In this document: positions 31,642 to 43,450 of the stretch, one piece after another
How positions within the stretch are numbered: position 1 is the first letter of the stretch
Layout: every line of letters starts with the position of its first letter
Assembly (NCBI GenBank): GCA_001600875.1
Contig: BCLD01000019.1
Coordinates: 481,057 to 545,056, forward strand
Reading direction: 5' to 3'
Length of the DNA: 64,000 nt
Origin: Solicoccozyma terricola
Taxonomy: Eukaryota > Basidiomycota > Tremellomycetes > Filobasidiales > Piskurozymaceae
Made by a program: the position numbers and the translations under genes
The notes under the pieces: model-generated
Told to the model about the DNA's origin: nothing
What the model saw: the letters and a program-made list of their open reading frames with translations, nothing else
The model's database searches: none

Positions 31642-32240
31642 ACGAGGAACGTAAGGAGGAAGGTGGAAAATATAGGTCAATGAGGTGGGAAGTTGAGCAA
31701 TATAGACCAAGGAAGTGGGATGGACGAATGTCAGCTTCGCTTGTACATTTTCGAATTGTGACGACCATTAACGATCCCATACCTCTCTCATCATGTATCG
31801 CCACCCAGTCTGGACCCTTGATACAAAGCTGCCGAGACCACCGACCTCCCACTCCGCCAACGTCAGTCCATCTTCAACTACCCCCACCATGATGATCACA
31901 CATACCCAGTTCCCTTGCGATCTTGCGACCGTTCCCGCCCCCCTACGGAGGTCTCCATTGGATCGACTACACCAATGCCAGAGCATACAACACAACATCT
32001 TGCAAAGAAGTCTGCGACCCGAGGTGGTGGGACGCAGGAAGGATTTGGTCAAGATGTGCGACGCTGGCTTGGAAATGGACTTGCTGGTTATGGAGGCGTA
32101 CGGTGTGGGTACTTACGGAAAGGGAGGACGGTGAGGAAGGGTTGAGGTTCTGCTTGTTATACGTGATGAATGGCACTGTATGAGTCTTCGCTCCCCTCCT
32201 GCATACTTGTATTCATATCGTGCGATCTCTACAAGACATG
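31642..32240. other. Stretch without a supportable gene (31.6-32.2 kb)
   Basis: About 600 bp with three overlapping plus-strand ORFs of 76-113 codons around 31793-32183. None has a recognisable motif, their compositions differ, and no splice pair joins them convincingly. The last part is the NUP85 3' flank. Confidence 0.4.
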
Positions 32241-35192
32241 TCATCGCCCTCCGACCAAATCTATGCCCTCCAACCCCACCTTACTCAGCGCTGCAATCCT
32301 CACCAGACTCAACGCCTTGATCGTCTCCTGCCAGTCCTCTGACTTGTCCTCCGTCTCACTGCTGCCACCCATATCCTTGCCAGATGATGCGGTCAGTCGA
32401 TGTAAAGCACCCAAGTACTGCTCTGGAGCAACAGTCGAGCCCTGAGTGACTTCTTCGACATGTCGAAGTAGCTCGAAGGCGTCTTTTGATGAAAAGGAAA
32501 TGGATGGGTCTGCGGCACCATATCAGCGTCACGCGTCTTGGGCACAGCACCGGAACGACGCCACTCACCCGTCAGATACTCGACGCTATCCATCAACAGA
32601 ACTGCCTTGAATTCCACTGGCACGACCTCACTCGAGAACAGAGCGACGAGTAATCCGGCAGCTGTTTGTCGGTCTCCATCTCTCACAGCGTAGAGAAAGT
32701 CCCTGTATTTGACAAGAAACGTGAGACGCAGTCGGGTAACGAGGTGGAGAGGAGGGAGGGTCGAGGTCTCAGAGTCGGAGGACGAGGTGGAAGCGTCGTC
32801 GTGGACGGAGTCGTTGGAGGGAAACGGATAGGCGGGTTTTGGAGGTGAGAGGAGACGGAGTGGAATTGTAGACGCGGCCGCACAGAATTTGTCCATTCCT
32901 AGGAGACAGGGAGACAGGGAGGTCAATGGCGAGCCACGGGCTACAATTCAACAACGAACAGAACTAACCTTGCGATATATAAAGCTCTAGAATCTGATCT
33001 GCCAGCCTGATTATCAACGAACCCTTCCCACTTCTCGCTGCGTAGGTCAACGCTTCTCCGAAGGCCTCCTGGTCAGCCAGTTGAATAGCGGCGTTCTGTA
33101 GAGTGCTACGTCAACACTCTGTCAGCAAACCGCGGTACCGCTCTACTCACCTGACAAATCTCCTTCATCTGTCGCTCCAAACCGTTCTTCGCGCAAACTC
33201 TCAAAACGTCATTGATCTTCTCGACCTTGCGTTGGATTTTGCCCGAAGCTGAGTCGTCGACTTGCATCTCATCCCCTACATCTGCCACTCCACCATCTAA
33301 ACTCGTTCGCAGGAGGACAGCCTGCATTCGACTTATTCCTTCCTGACCACACGTTTTGAGGTAATCACAAGTGATATTCCAGTAAGCGGCGTTGGATTGA
33401 AGTAGCTCGGTGTAGGCGAATATGAAGTGATCGCGAAGGGCGTTTTCGAAACTGCGCTTTGGAAGTTAGGGAGGGATGCCAATGCGAGGATGGCCGGGTT
33501 TCACTCACGCCTCCTCGTCATCATCCACTAAACCCATCTTGTCCAACACGTCTGTCAGATGAGCGGCCAGCCAGAGATCAAAGTCGTTGCAGTTGACAAG
33601 GGCCTGAGAGGGTTGATGTCAGTTGACCGCAACATTTGTAGAGGGGCTCAATCTCACCTTTGCAACATCTCCCTGAATCAAGGCGACTTGAATACTCTCT
33701 CCAACCATCGTTGTATCAGCTGGCTTCTCGTCCAGAATCCGATCTAGGACGTCTCTGCGCAAAGTAAAATCAGATCAGGAGATAAATCACGGAATCTCCG
33801 ACCTCATGACGCTCACGGCAACTCTGCCCTCTTCAGTTTCACATCTACCAGCACACCCCAAGCACCTAATACCTCCATCCAATCCTCGCATTCCCTGAGA
33901 ACGACCTCCTCATCTCCCGACAGCAGATCCGCCACCACCATCAGATACTCTTCCCAATCTCTCATCTGATCGCGTATATCATCCGACACATCCCCTCTAC
34001 CCTCATCTTCATACTCGAACCATTCACCACGAGGTCTACCCCGCCCAAACGCCATGACCTGCGCTTTCAAAGCATTCTTCCACCCGACGTGGGCATAGTA
34101 GAATTGGTGTTCCTGCGTGTAGACTGGGTCGGTGCTTCTTGGTGCGGACTCGAGGTGACGATCGAGGATGGTAGCGAACGTTGAGATGGATGGTTGTGGG
34201 TGATTTTCGAGAGATTTTAGCAAGGTTGAAGCGATTGAAAAGAGACCACGAATGATGGCTTTGAATATGATTGGCCAGAACTCTTCCTCCTCCCATGGTC
34301 TTCGAGCTGCTTGTACGGGGGTCACATTGGCAGTGGACAGGGTCTGACGGAAGTTGTTCGCATTGACCCAGTCGAGAAGTTGTTCGCCGATGATGGATTC
34401 GGATTGGCTCGGTGCGGGTAGGTAGAGGAGGGAGGTCAGACTGAGGATAGAGTTGATTACACGATGTTGGTCGCGGATTGATGCCTAGGGTGATGTAGGA
34501 AAGGATTATTCGGGTAAACGGTTCAAGTTGTTGCGAATGACCAATCAAGTACCAAACTCACGGAAGTTTTCTCATTCAAAAAGACGGCTTCTACCCTTTT
34601 CCTGTACTCCCCAACTATCGCTCTGTAATACCCAACCTGCATCTCATTCGGCCTCAATGCCTTGTCCTGACTGACGAACACGGACGTGAGGCCGAATGCA
34701 TCCTCATCCTCTGACGGTATGGCTCCGAGTGCGGACACACCCAGATTCTGATTGGGATGTATTGCAGCATCAGCTTGATGTAGGAGATGAGGTGCTAGTG
34801 AGGAGGTGTATATCTCTTGTAACGAGGTGAAGATGGTGTGAGATTCGGTGTAGAGCTGAATGGCCTGAGGATATTAGTATGGCGCCTACCCGCGATATGG
34901 GGAATCATCTACCTACGTCATTCAAACCCTCATCAACATCCGCCCACTTTGCAAAATACACCGCTCTATCCTGCTCGAACACTCCGTCGACTTTGGGTGC
35001 TGGGACGTCGACATTACTAGAGCTGGCGACTTTTTTCGACGTGACGAACGCAGCGAGGTCTGTTGATACTGGTGATAAGGCGTATGCAAGGGTGCGACCT
35101 GAAGCAGACCATTTTGAGGTACCTGCGTGAGGGATTGGAGGTGGTTGAAGATGTACGACGGGTGCCGATGATGAGGATGCGGAGGAGGACAT
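32241..35192 (-). CDS. NUP85: Nucleoporin Nup85
   Basis: Scaffold subunit of the Y-shaped (Nup84/Nup107-160) complex of the nuclear pore. Nine exons: 35192-34917, 34864-34562, 34484-33817, 33754-33658, 33603-33509, 33451-33151, 33095-32969, 32898-32569, 32509-32241; 821 residues, in the family range. Almost entirely alpha-helical ACE1-type stacks. Recognisable segments are RRPWEEEEFWPIIFKAIIRG, the helix AWGVLVDVKLKRAELPDVLD, and late LTFLVKYRDFLYAVRDGDRQ TAAGLLVALFSSEVVPVEFK, which matches the conserved LLxKYREFxxLYxxxxxxEAAxLLxxLxxSxxxPxxF block of Nup85. The N-terminus is Ser/Pro-rich (VVHLQPPPIPHAG). Exon 1 ends at a GTAGGT donor and exon 7 at GTTAGT. Confidence 0.88.
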
Positions 35193-35750
35193 GGTCGATG
35201 CGCGCGGGTTCCTGATGCGACTATTTTTCTTTTCTTCCACTGTAGATGCGTCTATCCACTCGCTATCTTGGTGCTCTATCCAATATCCAAAGTCCAAGGT
35301 CCAAGGTCTCCAATGGATGTTGAATGGCAGAGAGTGATGTTGATTGACCGACTAGTTGACACTTTCAACATCGGAATCACGTGGCTAACAGACTGCCCAA
35401 ATCCCAACAACAGGCTATCGTTCAAACTCCATGCCATTGCTATTCCCAACAGAGGGTGGTTTACATCGATTACAGGTTGCTGGTGTGCAAGTTGGCATGG
35501 CCGTTCAAATCTCAACCGCACTCGAAACAATGGTGCTTTCCCACAAACCTGTTTCCATATTCACTGTTCTTGTCTCTAGTGATCCATCCCATCCCAGGAC
35601 ATGCATGGCATGCCCGTGCCCGTTTTACCGCGATGGAATCAACGGAATGGTCATGAAATGTATCATTGTACAGACGTGTCAGGAAATGTAGATTGAAATC
35701 GTAGCCGATATTGTCCGCCGGTAGCACATCGTGAAAATTAGTAAGACGGT
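35193..35750. other. Intergenic region between NUP85 start and E2 3' end
   Basis: About 560 bp. CACGTG at 35379-35384 lies about 190 bp from the NUP85 ATG. ORFs on both strands here overlap one another and show no motif. No gene supported. Confidence 0.45.
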
Positions 35751-36774
35751 TCACTTGGCGTACTGCAAGCACATATATAACCCGTCGATGGTCAATCGGT
35801 GGGCATGTTAGAACGTCCGAATAGTAAACACCCGGCCCACCTTTGCAGTAAACTCCTTTGCAGTCATGTCATACGTTTTTCTATCCTTGGTATACGTCTC
35901 CGCCTGTAACCCCCGAGAGTTTCAATGGTTAACCAACATTCTCACCCAGAGTAATACCTTGTGTTTGCACGTCGTCTTTCGAGATAAAAGCATAAAACAT
36001 CCGACGATGGACTTACAATACTGGCTACCAATGGATCGTCAGGATTCGGTGTCTCAAGTAAGTCGTACAGCGCTGAGAGCACTGTGCAGTTGGAATCGAG
36101 GTTTACCCCAACGATCAGTAACTACTACAATGACGATCAATGCTACGAACTCACCTTGACTAATCTTGGTTGATGGTTTCCATTGTTCGGTTTTAAGGAG
36201 ACCGATGCAAATACTGAAGAAGTGTCACCAAGTTGGTCAGGTCGATGTATTCGCCAAACCGGGAATTGCCAATACACTCACTTGCCGTCGCTATCGATAT
36301 TGGGATGATAGATCTTGGTCGTGAACATGAACTGGACGTTGCCACGAAACCATCGAGTCAGTTTGCCATTGTTGGAATCCCAGAGATGTGCCCCGTTTAC
36401 ATACCTGAGGCGGTTTGAATGGAAAATCATTGGAGAACTTGACGGTGAGTTTAAATCTACCACCTTGATATGGACTGGTTGGCTATGGAGGTCGGCGGGT
36501 AGATGTAGATAGGTACTGATGAGCTCGCTCGAGTAGGTCCAAAACGCCCCCCTATAAAAGACCCCTTTCCACCCACTGGACCCTGTATAACGACCGACCA
36601 TTCTTGAATGTTCACGTCATCCGCTTCTACACTGATGTTAGGTATCGGTGACTTGCTCAGATCACCCAGCTCCTTAAAGGTTGCGGCGTGGGTAGGTTAT
36701 CAGCACCGACATCGCAAAACGAGTCCGGCCAGAACACTCGCTTTCTGGATACGTCGCGTTGCCGTTCCCGCCAT
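35751..36774 (-). CDS. E2 ubiquitin-conjugating enzyme, 151 aa
   Basis: UBC-fold E2. Eight exons: 36774-36742, 36672-36577, 36482-36405, 36331-36282, 36213-36155, 36081-36017, 35903-35841, 35762-35751; 151 residues, the size of class I E2s. It reads MAGTATRRIQKELGDLSKSP, then GPPTSPYQGGRFKLTVKFSN, FKPPQFMFTTKIYHPNIDSD, and the active site DGNICIGLLKTEQWKPSTKI with the catalytic Cys in NICIG. It ends PNPDDPLVASIAETY, KDRKTYDMTAKEFTAKYAK. The HPN motif is present. Intron 1 begins with GC (AAA|GCGAGT) and is the only choice that makes RRIQKELGDL. The last exon has 12 nt. Closest class by eye is UBC4/5-like; it lacks the long UBC12 N-terminus. Confidence 0.9.
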
Positions 36775-37052
36775 GATGGAAGCGTAGACGGCGACGCTGT
36801 GAGGAGGAAGAGAGAGGACCACGGGACGGATGTGGAAGAGGGTGGTAGGTTGCAGACGCTGGATAATGTTGCTTCCCCACGACTTCCCGACAGCTTGCAA
36901 ACGACTTTAGCCAACCACCTCCACCCCGACAACTGCACCGCGGAATCCAATCCAATCGAATGACGCCAGAACGTCTAACACGCCTAGGGGAGCACTACTC
37001 AACCGTATCCACCTCTGCAACACACCACCACGGCCACCTCTTCCTCTCCAAC

Positions 37053-38129
37053 ATGGTCCTTGTATTGATCATTGGCGATCTACACATCCCCACGCGATGC
37101 CATGACCTTCCTGCAAAGTTCAAGAAGCTGCTAGTGAGTCGTCCAGCGCTGCATAAGTGTGTCGACGTCGTTAACAACCCTTTACACTGATGCCCGACGG
37201 AACACAAACGCAAAACTATAGGTACCTGGGAAAATCGGTCAAATCATATGTACAGGGAATGTATGTGATAAAGAGACGTATGATTATCTCCGAACTATTG
37301 CTCCGGAAGTACATGTCGTTCGAGGGGATTTCGATGAGGTGAGTAATTCACAGGTCATCTGATGTGAATTTCATTCTAAATAGAACCTCGGTGTGTATCT
37401 CTTCATCGGTTTCCCCATAGAACACCCATTTCCCACTCTCCCTTACCATCAACCACGCGCCACTTCGTATAGGTGTACTACATGGCCAACAATGTGTTCC
37501 AGCAGGTGATATGGATTCGTTAGCTGGCTTAGCGAGACAGATGGATGTGGATGTGTTGGTTACTGGTGGAACGCATCGGTGAGTATCTGTTTAATGGAGC
37601 CGAGCAAAACAACTGATGGTGATGATTAAACCGATGTTAGATTCGAAGCGTTTGATTATGAAGGACGGTTTTACGTGAATCCGGGGTCAGCAACGGGTGC
37701 ATGGTCAGGGTTATGGAATGGGTGGGTTTTCGAAGGGCCATGATCGCTGCTTGGACGAAAGAGGATTTGACTGTTTTGCATCATTCTTTTCCGAACGTAC
37801 AGCGAAGCAACACCTTCCTTTGCATTGATGGATATACAAGGACCAGTGGTAGTTACATACGTTTATCAGCTAGTGGACGGCGAGGTGTGTGTCCTTTCTC
37901 GGTCCTCGGTCTGTTTTGCACAGAGTGTCATTTCCTCACCTAAAATAACATTTTAACCCCTTGCGTAATTCCCAACTAGGTTAAAGTAGATAAAGTAGAA
38001 TACCGTCGTCCCGACCCTCCAGTAGCTCCAAAGGAGATGTCAGCTGGTGGCGTGCCTGTGGGAACTGGGTCTACGCCTGTTCTGGCAGGTGATCCTAGGA
38101 TGTCTCCTGGTGCGGTTGGAGGGTGGTAA
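37053..38129 (+). CDS. VPS29: Retromer subunit Vps29
   Basis: Metallophosphoesterase-fold subunit of the retromer cargo-recognition complex (with Vps35 and Vps26). Six exons: 37053-37133, 37222-37338, 37421-37578, 37641-37721, 37803-37884, 37980-38129; 222 residues. Landmarks: [99 protein letters not shown], and [20 protein letters not shown]. The ligand-site His before Arg-Phe is present (THRFEAF). A Gly/Pro-rich C-terminal extension of about 35 residues ([20 protein letters not shown]) goes beyond the yeast core. Confidence 0.95.
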
Positions 38130-38346
38130 CTGTGGACGGGGATGGTACGGTGGTCCTCCGAGTTGTAATTGCGTGGATGGTCATGATCGTATACGAGAGA
38201 GGAAGTGGGCGATCACGGACATGACCCAACGATGTCCGAACCCGTGACCGAATGGGATTTCGTTATGTCGACACTACTGACCCACCTCCGATGCAAACGT
38301 CCTATACCTGCTCTTCGTCGTCGTCGTCATCATCGTCATAGCGACA

Positions 38347-40355
38347 ATGTTCCGCACAGCACTGCACACAGCTGCACGCACATCCGCACTCGCACGGCCC
38401 ATCCCATCCCGCTCTGCTGCTCGCGCATTCACCGCATCCACCCGACAGCATCGACAGGCTCCGGCTCCAGGACAGTCCACCGGTGCTCCGTCCCCGGCAG
38501 AAAGACCACCTGGTGTCCCAGAGTTCACACCGAAGAACCCAGTCCAGCAAGTGGACGGCGCTCCCCCGTTCGAGCCCATCGTCAATGACCTCTCATCGAT
38601 GGACGGGCCACATGTCGTGTCCGCCTCGTCCGCTGTCCCTGACTCCGCAGCGCCAGAGCCCACCCTCGACCTGTCCTCCCTCCCATCCCTCGACATCGAT
38701 CCCACAGCTTCTCTACCCCCTCCACCGTCAGAATCAGAGACCGAGACAAAGACTCGGACAGGTGCACGATCAAAGCCATCCCTGTCATCGAGCGAAAGAC
38801 GTCGAAGGAACTTTTTCAGACTGGGTATGGGGATAATTGTCGTTGGTGGAGCAGGTGGAGCCTGGTATCTTGCCAATCAGGAGGGTACAGGGGAAGTGGA
38901 GGAAGGGAATGTGTATGAGAGGTTCAGGAAGAACTTGGCGGATACGATGGATGTGAGTTGTTGCTTGCGTGCCCGTCGTTGTGTTGGCCGAGGGGTGGGA
39001 TTGACACTCGTCTCCTGCATAGTACTTTAACAAACCAGCGTTCGACAAGCTCTTACCTGATCCATTGCCAGCACCTCACCAACGCCCATACACATTGCTG
39101 GTCGACCTTGATGGTTTCCTCGTTCACAGTAGTTGGGACGTGAGTTCGGGAGTGTCTCTCGTCTTCCAGCTGTCTCCCGGTTTTGACTCAAACCCCTCTC
39201 TCTCAACATCGTAGCGAGCAACCGGTTGGAGAACGGCTAAAAGACCAGGTGTCGATTACTTCCTTGCCTATTTGAGTCAATTCTACGAGGTTGTATTGTT
39301 CACCACACAGCCGTCTTATGTGAGTGACAATCCTGTCCTAACCGGTGTAAAGTCGAACGAATCAGCTCATTCAATGTCTATTCCAAACAGACGGCGATGG
39401 GTGTAGCCGAGAAACTGGATCCATTCCAGGCGTACCTCCCATACAAACTCTACCGTGAGAGCACTCGCTACGTCAAGGGAAAGATCGTGAAGGTGAGATG
39501 TTTATTAATTTTGCGTCATGACCCAAAAATCGATACTGAACTCTTTCCGGCGTGGCCAATCCAGGACCTCTCGTACCTCAATCGAGACCTCTCCAAGGTT
39601 ATTCTCATCGATACTAACCCAGATCACGTAGCAATGCAACCTGATAATGCAATCGTCGTTAAACCGTGGAATGGTCAACCCGGTGACAAGGGGTTGGTGG
39701 ATTTGATTCCATTCTTGGAATGTGAGTGGCTACCGACCCCCGTGGCCGCCAAAGAAGGTTACTGATAGGCCGATCCCCCCAAACCCACACCTAGCGATCG
39801 GCATCTTTGCACCACCCGACGTCCGACCCATTCTCAAAGCCTACCAGGGTAAAGACATTCCGGTGGAATACGCAAAACGGGAAGCAGAGCGGAAACAGGC
39901 TGCGATTGAGGAATGGGAGAAGGAGCATGGAACGGGGGTGGCAGCTGCCAGTGCCGCTAGCTGGTTGAGTCGAGCGTTTGGATCATTGGGAGGGGTGAGT
40001 ACGAGTTGGAAGGCGCGACGCAGCATCGGCGATTGCGGCGGCAGAGGCTGATGTGAAAAGCCCTGGTCATAGAACACCGTCCCGAGGCAAACTCAACCGA
40101 TGACTTACCTTGAAGCCAAACGCGCGCAGGCGCAGAAGATGTATCAGGAAGAGCAGGAGTATTGGGCCAAGAATGCGGATGAGATTAGGAGGTACGCGCG
40201 TCAACCATCGCAGTGTTCATGGTGTCGATGGACTGACATTTCTCCCCCTCCTCCACAGACTAATGGAAGAAGACAGACAGAAGCAACTTGCCGAGCAGAA
40301 GGGCAGTTTAATGGGTTGGATGGCTGGACCAAAGCCAGAACAGGCGGCCAAGTGA
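38347..40355 (+). CDS. TIM50: Mitochondrial import inner membrane translocase subunit Tim50
   Basis: Presequence receptor of the TIM23 translocase. Eight exons: 38347-38952, 39023-39139, 39215-39319, 39391-39492, 39565-39721, 39795-39994, 40073-40191, 40259-40355; 500 residues. An Arg/Ala-rich presequence ([20 protein letters not shown]) and a Pro/Ser-rich linker precede one membrane span (about residues 155-178, [17 protein letters not shown]). The FCP1-like domain in the intermembrane space starts [26 protein letters not shown], keeping the first two Asp of the phosphatase motif. It continues with [45 protein letters not shown] and [20 protein letters not shown]. The C-terminus is a charged helix ([20 protein letters not shown]). 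Confidence 0.95.
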
Positions 40356-40506
40356 ACGGAACGGGGGTCATCAAGACGCAGTCGTCGGATGGATCAGTCC
40401 AAGGTTGATGTATCAATGTAATCGTTCGCGTTTCACTGTTTTAATGACATCCCTGCTCTGCGGACGTTGGGACTACGTTGCGAACATTGCCGTCGGACGC
40501 TTTCCC

Positions 40507-43080
40507 TCACGCCTCCACCTTTCTTCTCAACAGACAATACTCTCCCCAGACCCTCCCATTCTCTGCCCATTGTCCTGGCAACCATCCGATCCTCGCCCAC
40601 CATTTGGTAGACGCGGCGTCCAAGAACGGATCGCACATGATTCGCTCCCATTCCGGGGACAGGGCGTATGCCGGCTCGAACGCAGTAGGGGGCTGCGAAG
40701 GTAGAAGGGAGTCGATCATGTGGGTGCATGTTGAGGGGTCGACCTGGGGGCGGGGGGTGGATTTAGCGTTGTTGCATAGCATTATTGCAATCTACTCAAA
40801 GGGACACGACAAGACACTCACGAATGTCTCCTCGGGATCATTCGGTCTATTCATATCGTTGAATCGCCCTTCCTCGACAACCCTCGTCTCCTCCCTCCCC
40901 CACTTGGTCTCCCCGATACTCTTCCTCCACAGCAGTGGCATCGCACCATCGAATTCACTTTTGATCCACCTGACTTCCACTCCCTCGGGGATCAGGAAGC
41001 TAGATGGATACCTGTACCACTCCTTACCCCAACACAACCGAACCTTGGGCACCATCGTCTCCAATGGAGCGTAATCCCATTCCGGTTCATAAACCTGCTC
41101 AGCACGATGTTCATAATCCTTTGGTGGTGGAACCGGCTTGTACCCAGCAGCTTCGAGGATGACTGGGATCTCACGGTATTGAAATGCGTGGATGACGGTG
41201 AGAGGGGAGTGATAGTAGTGGCCTAATGCGAAGATCCTGGAAGCGGAGACGATCAACGGGAGGATTGTGAGGAGTAGGGTGATGTTGGAGAACAGTCTCG
41301 TTTTGGAAGCCTGTGAGGGGGTTTTTTTTTTGTTCAGCAGGGAGGAAGGGAAGAGAGGGGGGGGGGAGAGGACACGCAGCGCCGCGCTCCAACCCGCCAA
41401 CTCACCCTATAACTCGACGAAGTGATCTTCACAAACGTCGTCTCGGCCCATCCTCGTATCAAGAACACGGTAACGGCGCTGTTGAAACATAACAACCCGT
41501 AAACAGGGAACATGAACCTTTCTTCCTTGTGCGCTTGCGCAGTCAACACTCCTAGCCATAGGTAGAATGGCGATAACCTGAGAGCGAGGAGGAGGAATGG
41601 GCTTGATTCCGAGACGGTAGGCCGTCGTTGATTGACACCGACACGACGAAAGTCGTAAAAGTATGTGATCACGCAGGCTGGTAATGACGACAATGCGAGG
41701 ATGAATAACAAGTTGAAGTTTAGTCCGAGGTTGAGAAAGTAGAACCAGACGGATTCAACTCCGTATAGGTCTGGTCCAGCATTGGAGAAGACGTTGTATA
41801 AGACGATATTGAGAGCTGGGAAAGTCAAACGACCGTACGCCCAGGAGTCGACGGCGATGACTGGGATTGCCAGAGTGCTAGCTATCACTCCGTATTTGAT
41901 CATCCTAGACACCCTTCGGAAGCACCATCCACTCCATACATCTGGAGGGACGATATCGCTCCCACGTACGAACATTTGTTCGATGATGAAAGGGACGGCG
42001 AGGAGGAGGGAGAATGGCCATCCGAGGATTCCACCGATAGCGAAGCAGAGAGTCGCTTTGAATGCTGTGCTGTTTCCAAGTGCGTCTGATGAAGCGGGTC
42101 TGAGTGCGTATGACATTGCCAGGAGGGTGGTATATAATGAAAATGAGGATGGTAGGAAGGCTGCGAACGGAAAAAAAAAACGGCCGGATGTCAGACCGGG
42201 ACGGCGGGGTCTTTTGAATTCCTCGAATCGACATCACACACACACACACCTGTGCTAGCTCCCCACATCCCTGCACTTCCAATCATGCCAACCAACGTAT
42301 ACCTTCCAACTCTTTCGTTGATATTCTCAGCTACTGATCGGTAGAACTTGGCTTCACATATGGAGCATATGATACCGAGTGATATCCGAAGACAAAAGAA
42401 TGCAGTTCTCTGTTTTCACGTCACGCGAAACCCGGTATCAGTTTCGCAATAACATTCGCACACACACGCACACAACCGTTTCTGAAACCCCCGAATCCGA
42501 TGGCTCACCTTGCCGACTTTGAGGAATAAAGGCGCCAACCAAGCTAATGGCCAATGCATTAACACGTATGCCCAACTTCGAATAGCGAATTGAGGACTCG
42601 CTTCCCAGGTTTGAAAGCCGGTGTTTGTTGAAAAGTAGTGCAGGGGTTCAAAGTAGTTGAAGACTGTTGGGGGGAGAGAGGGGGGGGGGGGGGGGGGTAG
42701 GGGGAGCGGGGGGAGGGGGTGGAGCGTGGGGATGAGCGTTGGATGTAAGAACACGGATCTACCAGTCGCCCAACGTGACACGACACGAGACACCACACAC
42801 ACTCACCTTCATCACAATCCTGGATATTTGAATACATTGCCGCAGAAACTCTAACCAGCAACAACAACCTTACAGCCAACGAAAAACTGGGCATAAAGGG
42901 ACCATTCGATTGTCTTGCAACTAAATCTTGTAATAAACCCATATGTCTACGTCGCCACTTTTGAACGTCTGGAGCGTGTTTCCCACCGAATTTATCTGTG
43001 GTTGTCGTTGTGGGTTTGACTGCGTTTGGGCCTGCGGTTGGACGACGGAACCGGATGGTCTCTGTGCGTGGCATCGCCAT
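40507..43080 (-). CDS. ALG9: Dolichyl-P-Man:Man6/8GlcNAc2-PP-dolichol alpha-1,2-mannosyltransferase ALG9
   Basis: GT22 enzyme that adds the seventh and ninth mannoses in the ER lumen. Six exons: 43080-42807, 42663-42509, 42409-42250, 42160-41406, 41310-40822, 40791-40507; 705 residues. Polytopic membrane protein with the GT22 N-terminal loop FSLAVRLLLLVRVSAAMYSN IQDCDEVFNYFEPLHY and GFQTWEASPQFAIRSWAYVL. Later come GWPFSLLLAVPFIIEQMFV, a luminal VDSWAYGRLTFPALNIVLYN VFSNAGPDLYG block and HKEERFMFPVYGLLCFNSAV, all characteristic of ALG9/ALG12. The C-terminal luminal part includes GKEWYRYPSSFLIPEGVEVR W, which fits ALG9. Together with ALG11 it gives this window two lipid-linked oligosaccharide enzymes. 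Confidence 0.94.
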
Positions 43081-43450
43081 GGTCTGGGGTGGGGGGTGGG
43101 AGGAGTGAGTGAGGGAGGTGGGGGAGACGGTGTTTTGTTGTGTTTGTACGATGTTGATATTTATTTCGGGCGGCGGGGGGGAGATGGAAGTTGCGGGGAT
43201 ACTCGCCCGGCAGAGTGGGTGGGTGGGTCAGCTGATTCGTAAGACACCCCACCCTCCTCCCTGCCACGTCATTCCTTCTACCCCCCCAAGGGCACTGGTG
43301 ACTAACCCCCTCCCCCCATCGCCCCCTTCCCCCCGTGAGAAATCCCCGCCGTCTCTACTTTTCCTTGTAATCTACCCATTGACCGTTTGTTTGTTGATCC
43401 GTCCCCGAGGCACATGTCATTGTGATCGTGTCCAGTCTCCTGAACGAACG

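Noticed and set aside
31793..32183. Three overlapping ORFs, one Trp/Cys-rich
   Set aside because: Different frames of the same DNA; none joins to another by plausible splicing, and I recognise no domain.
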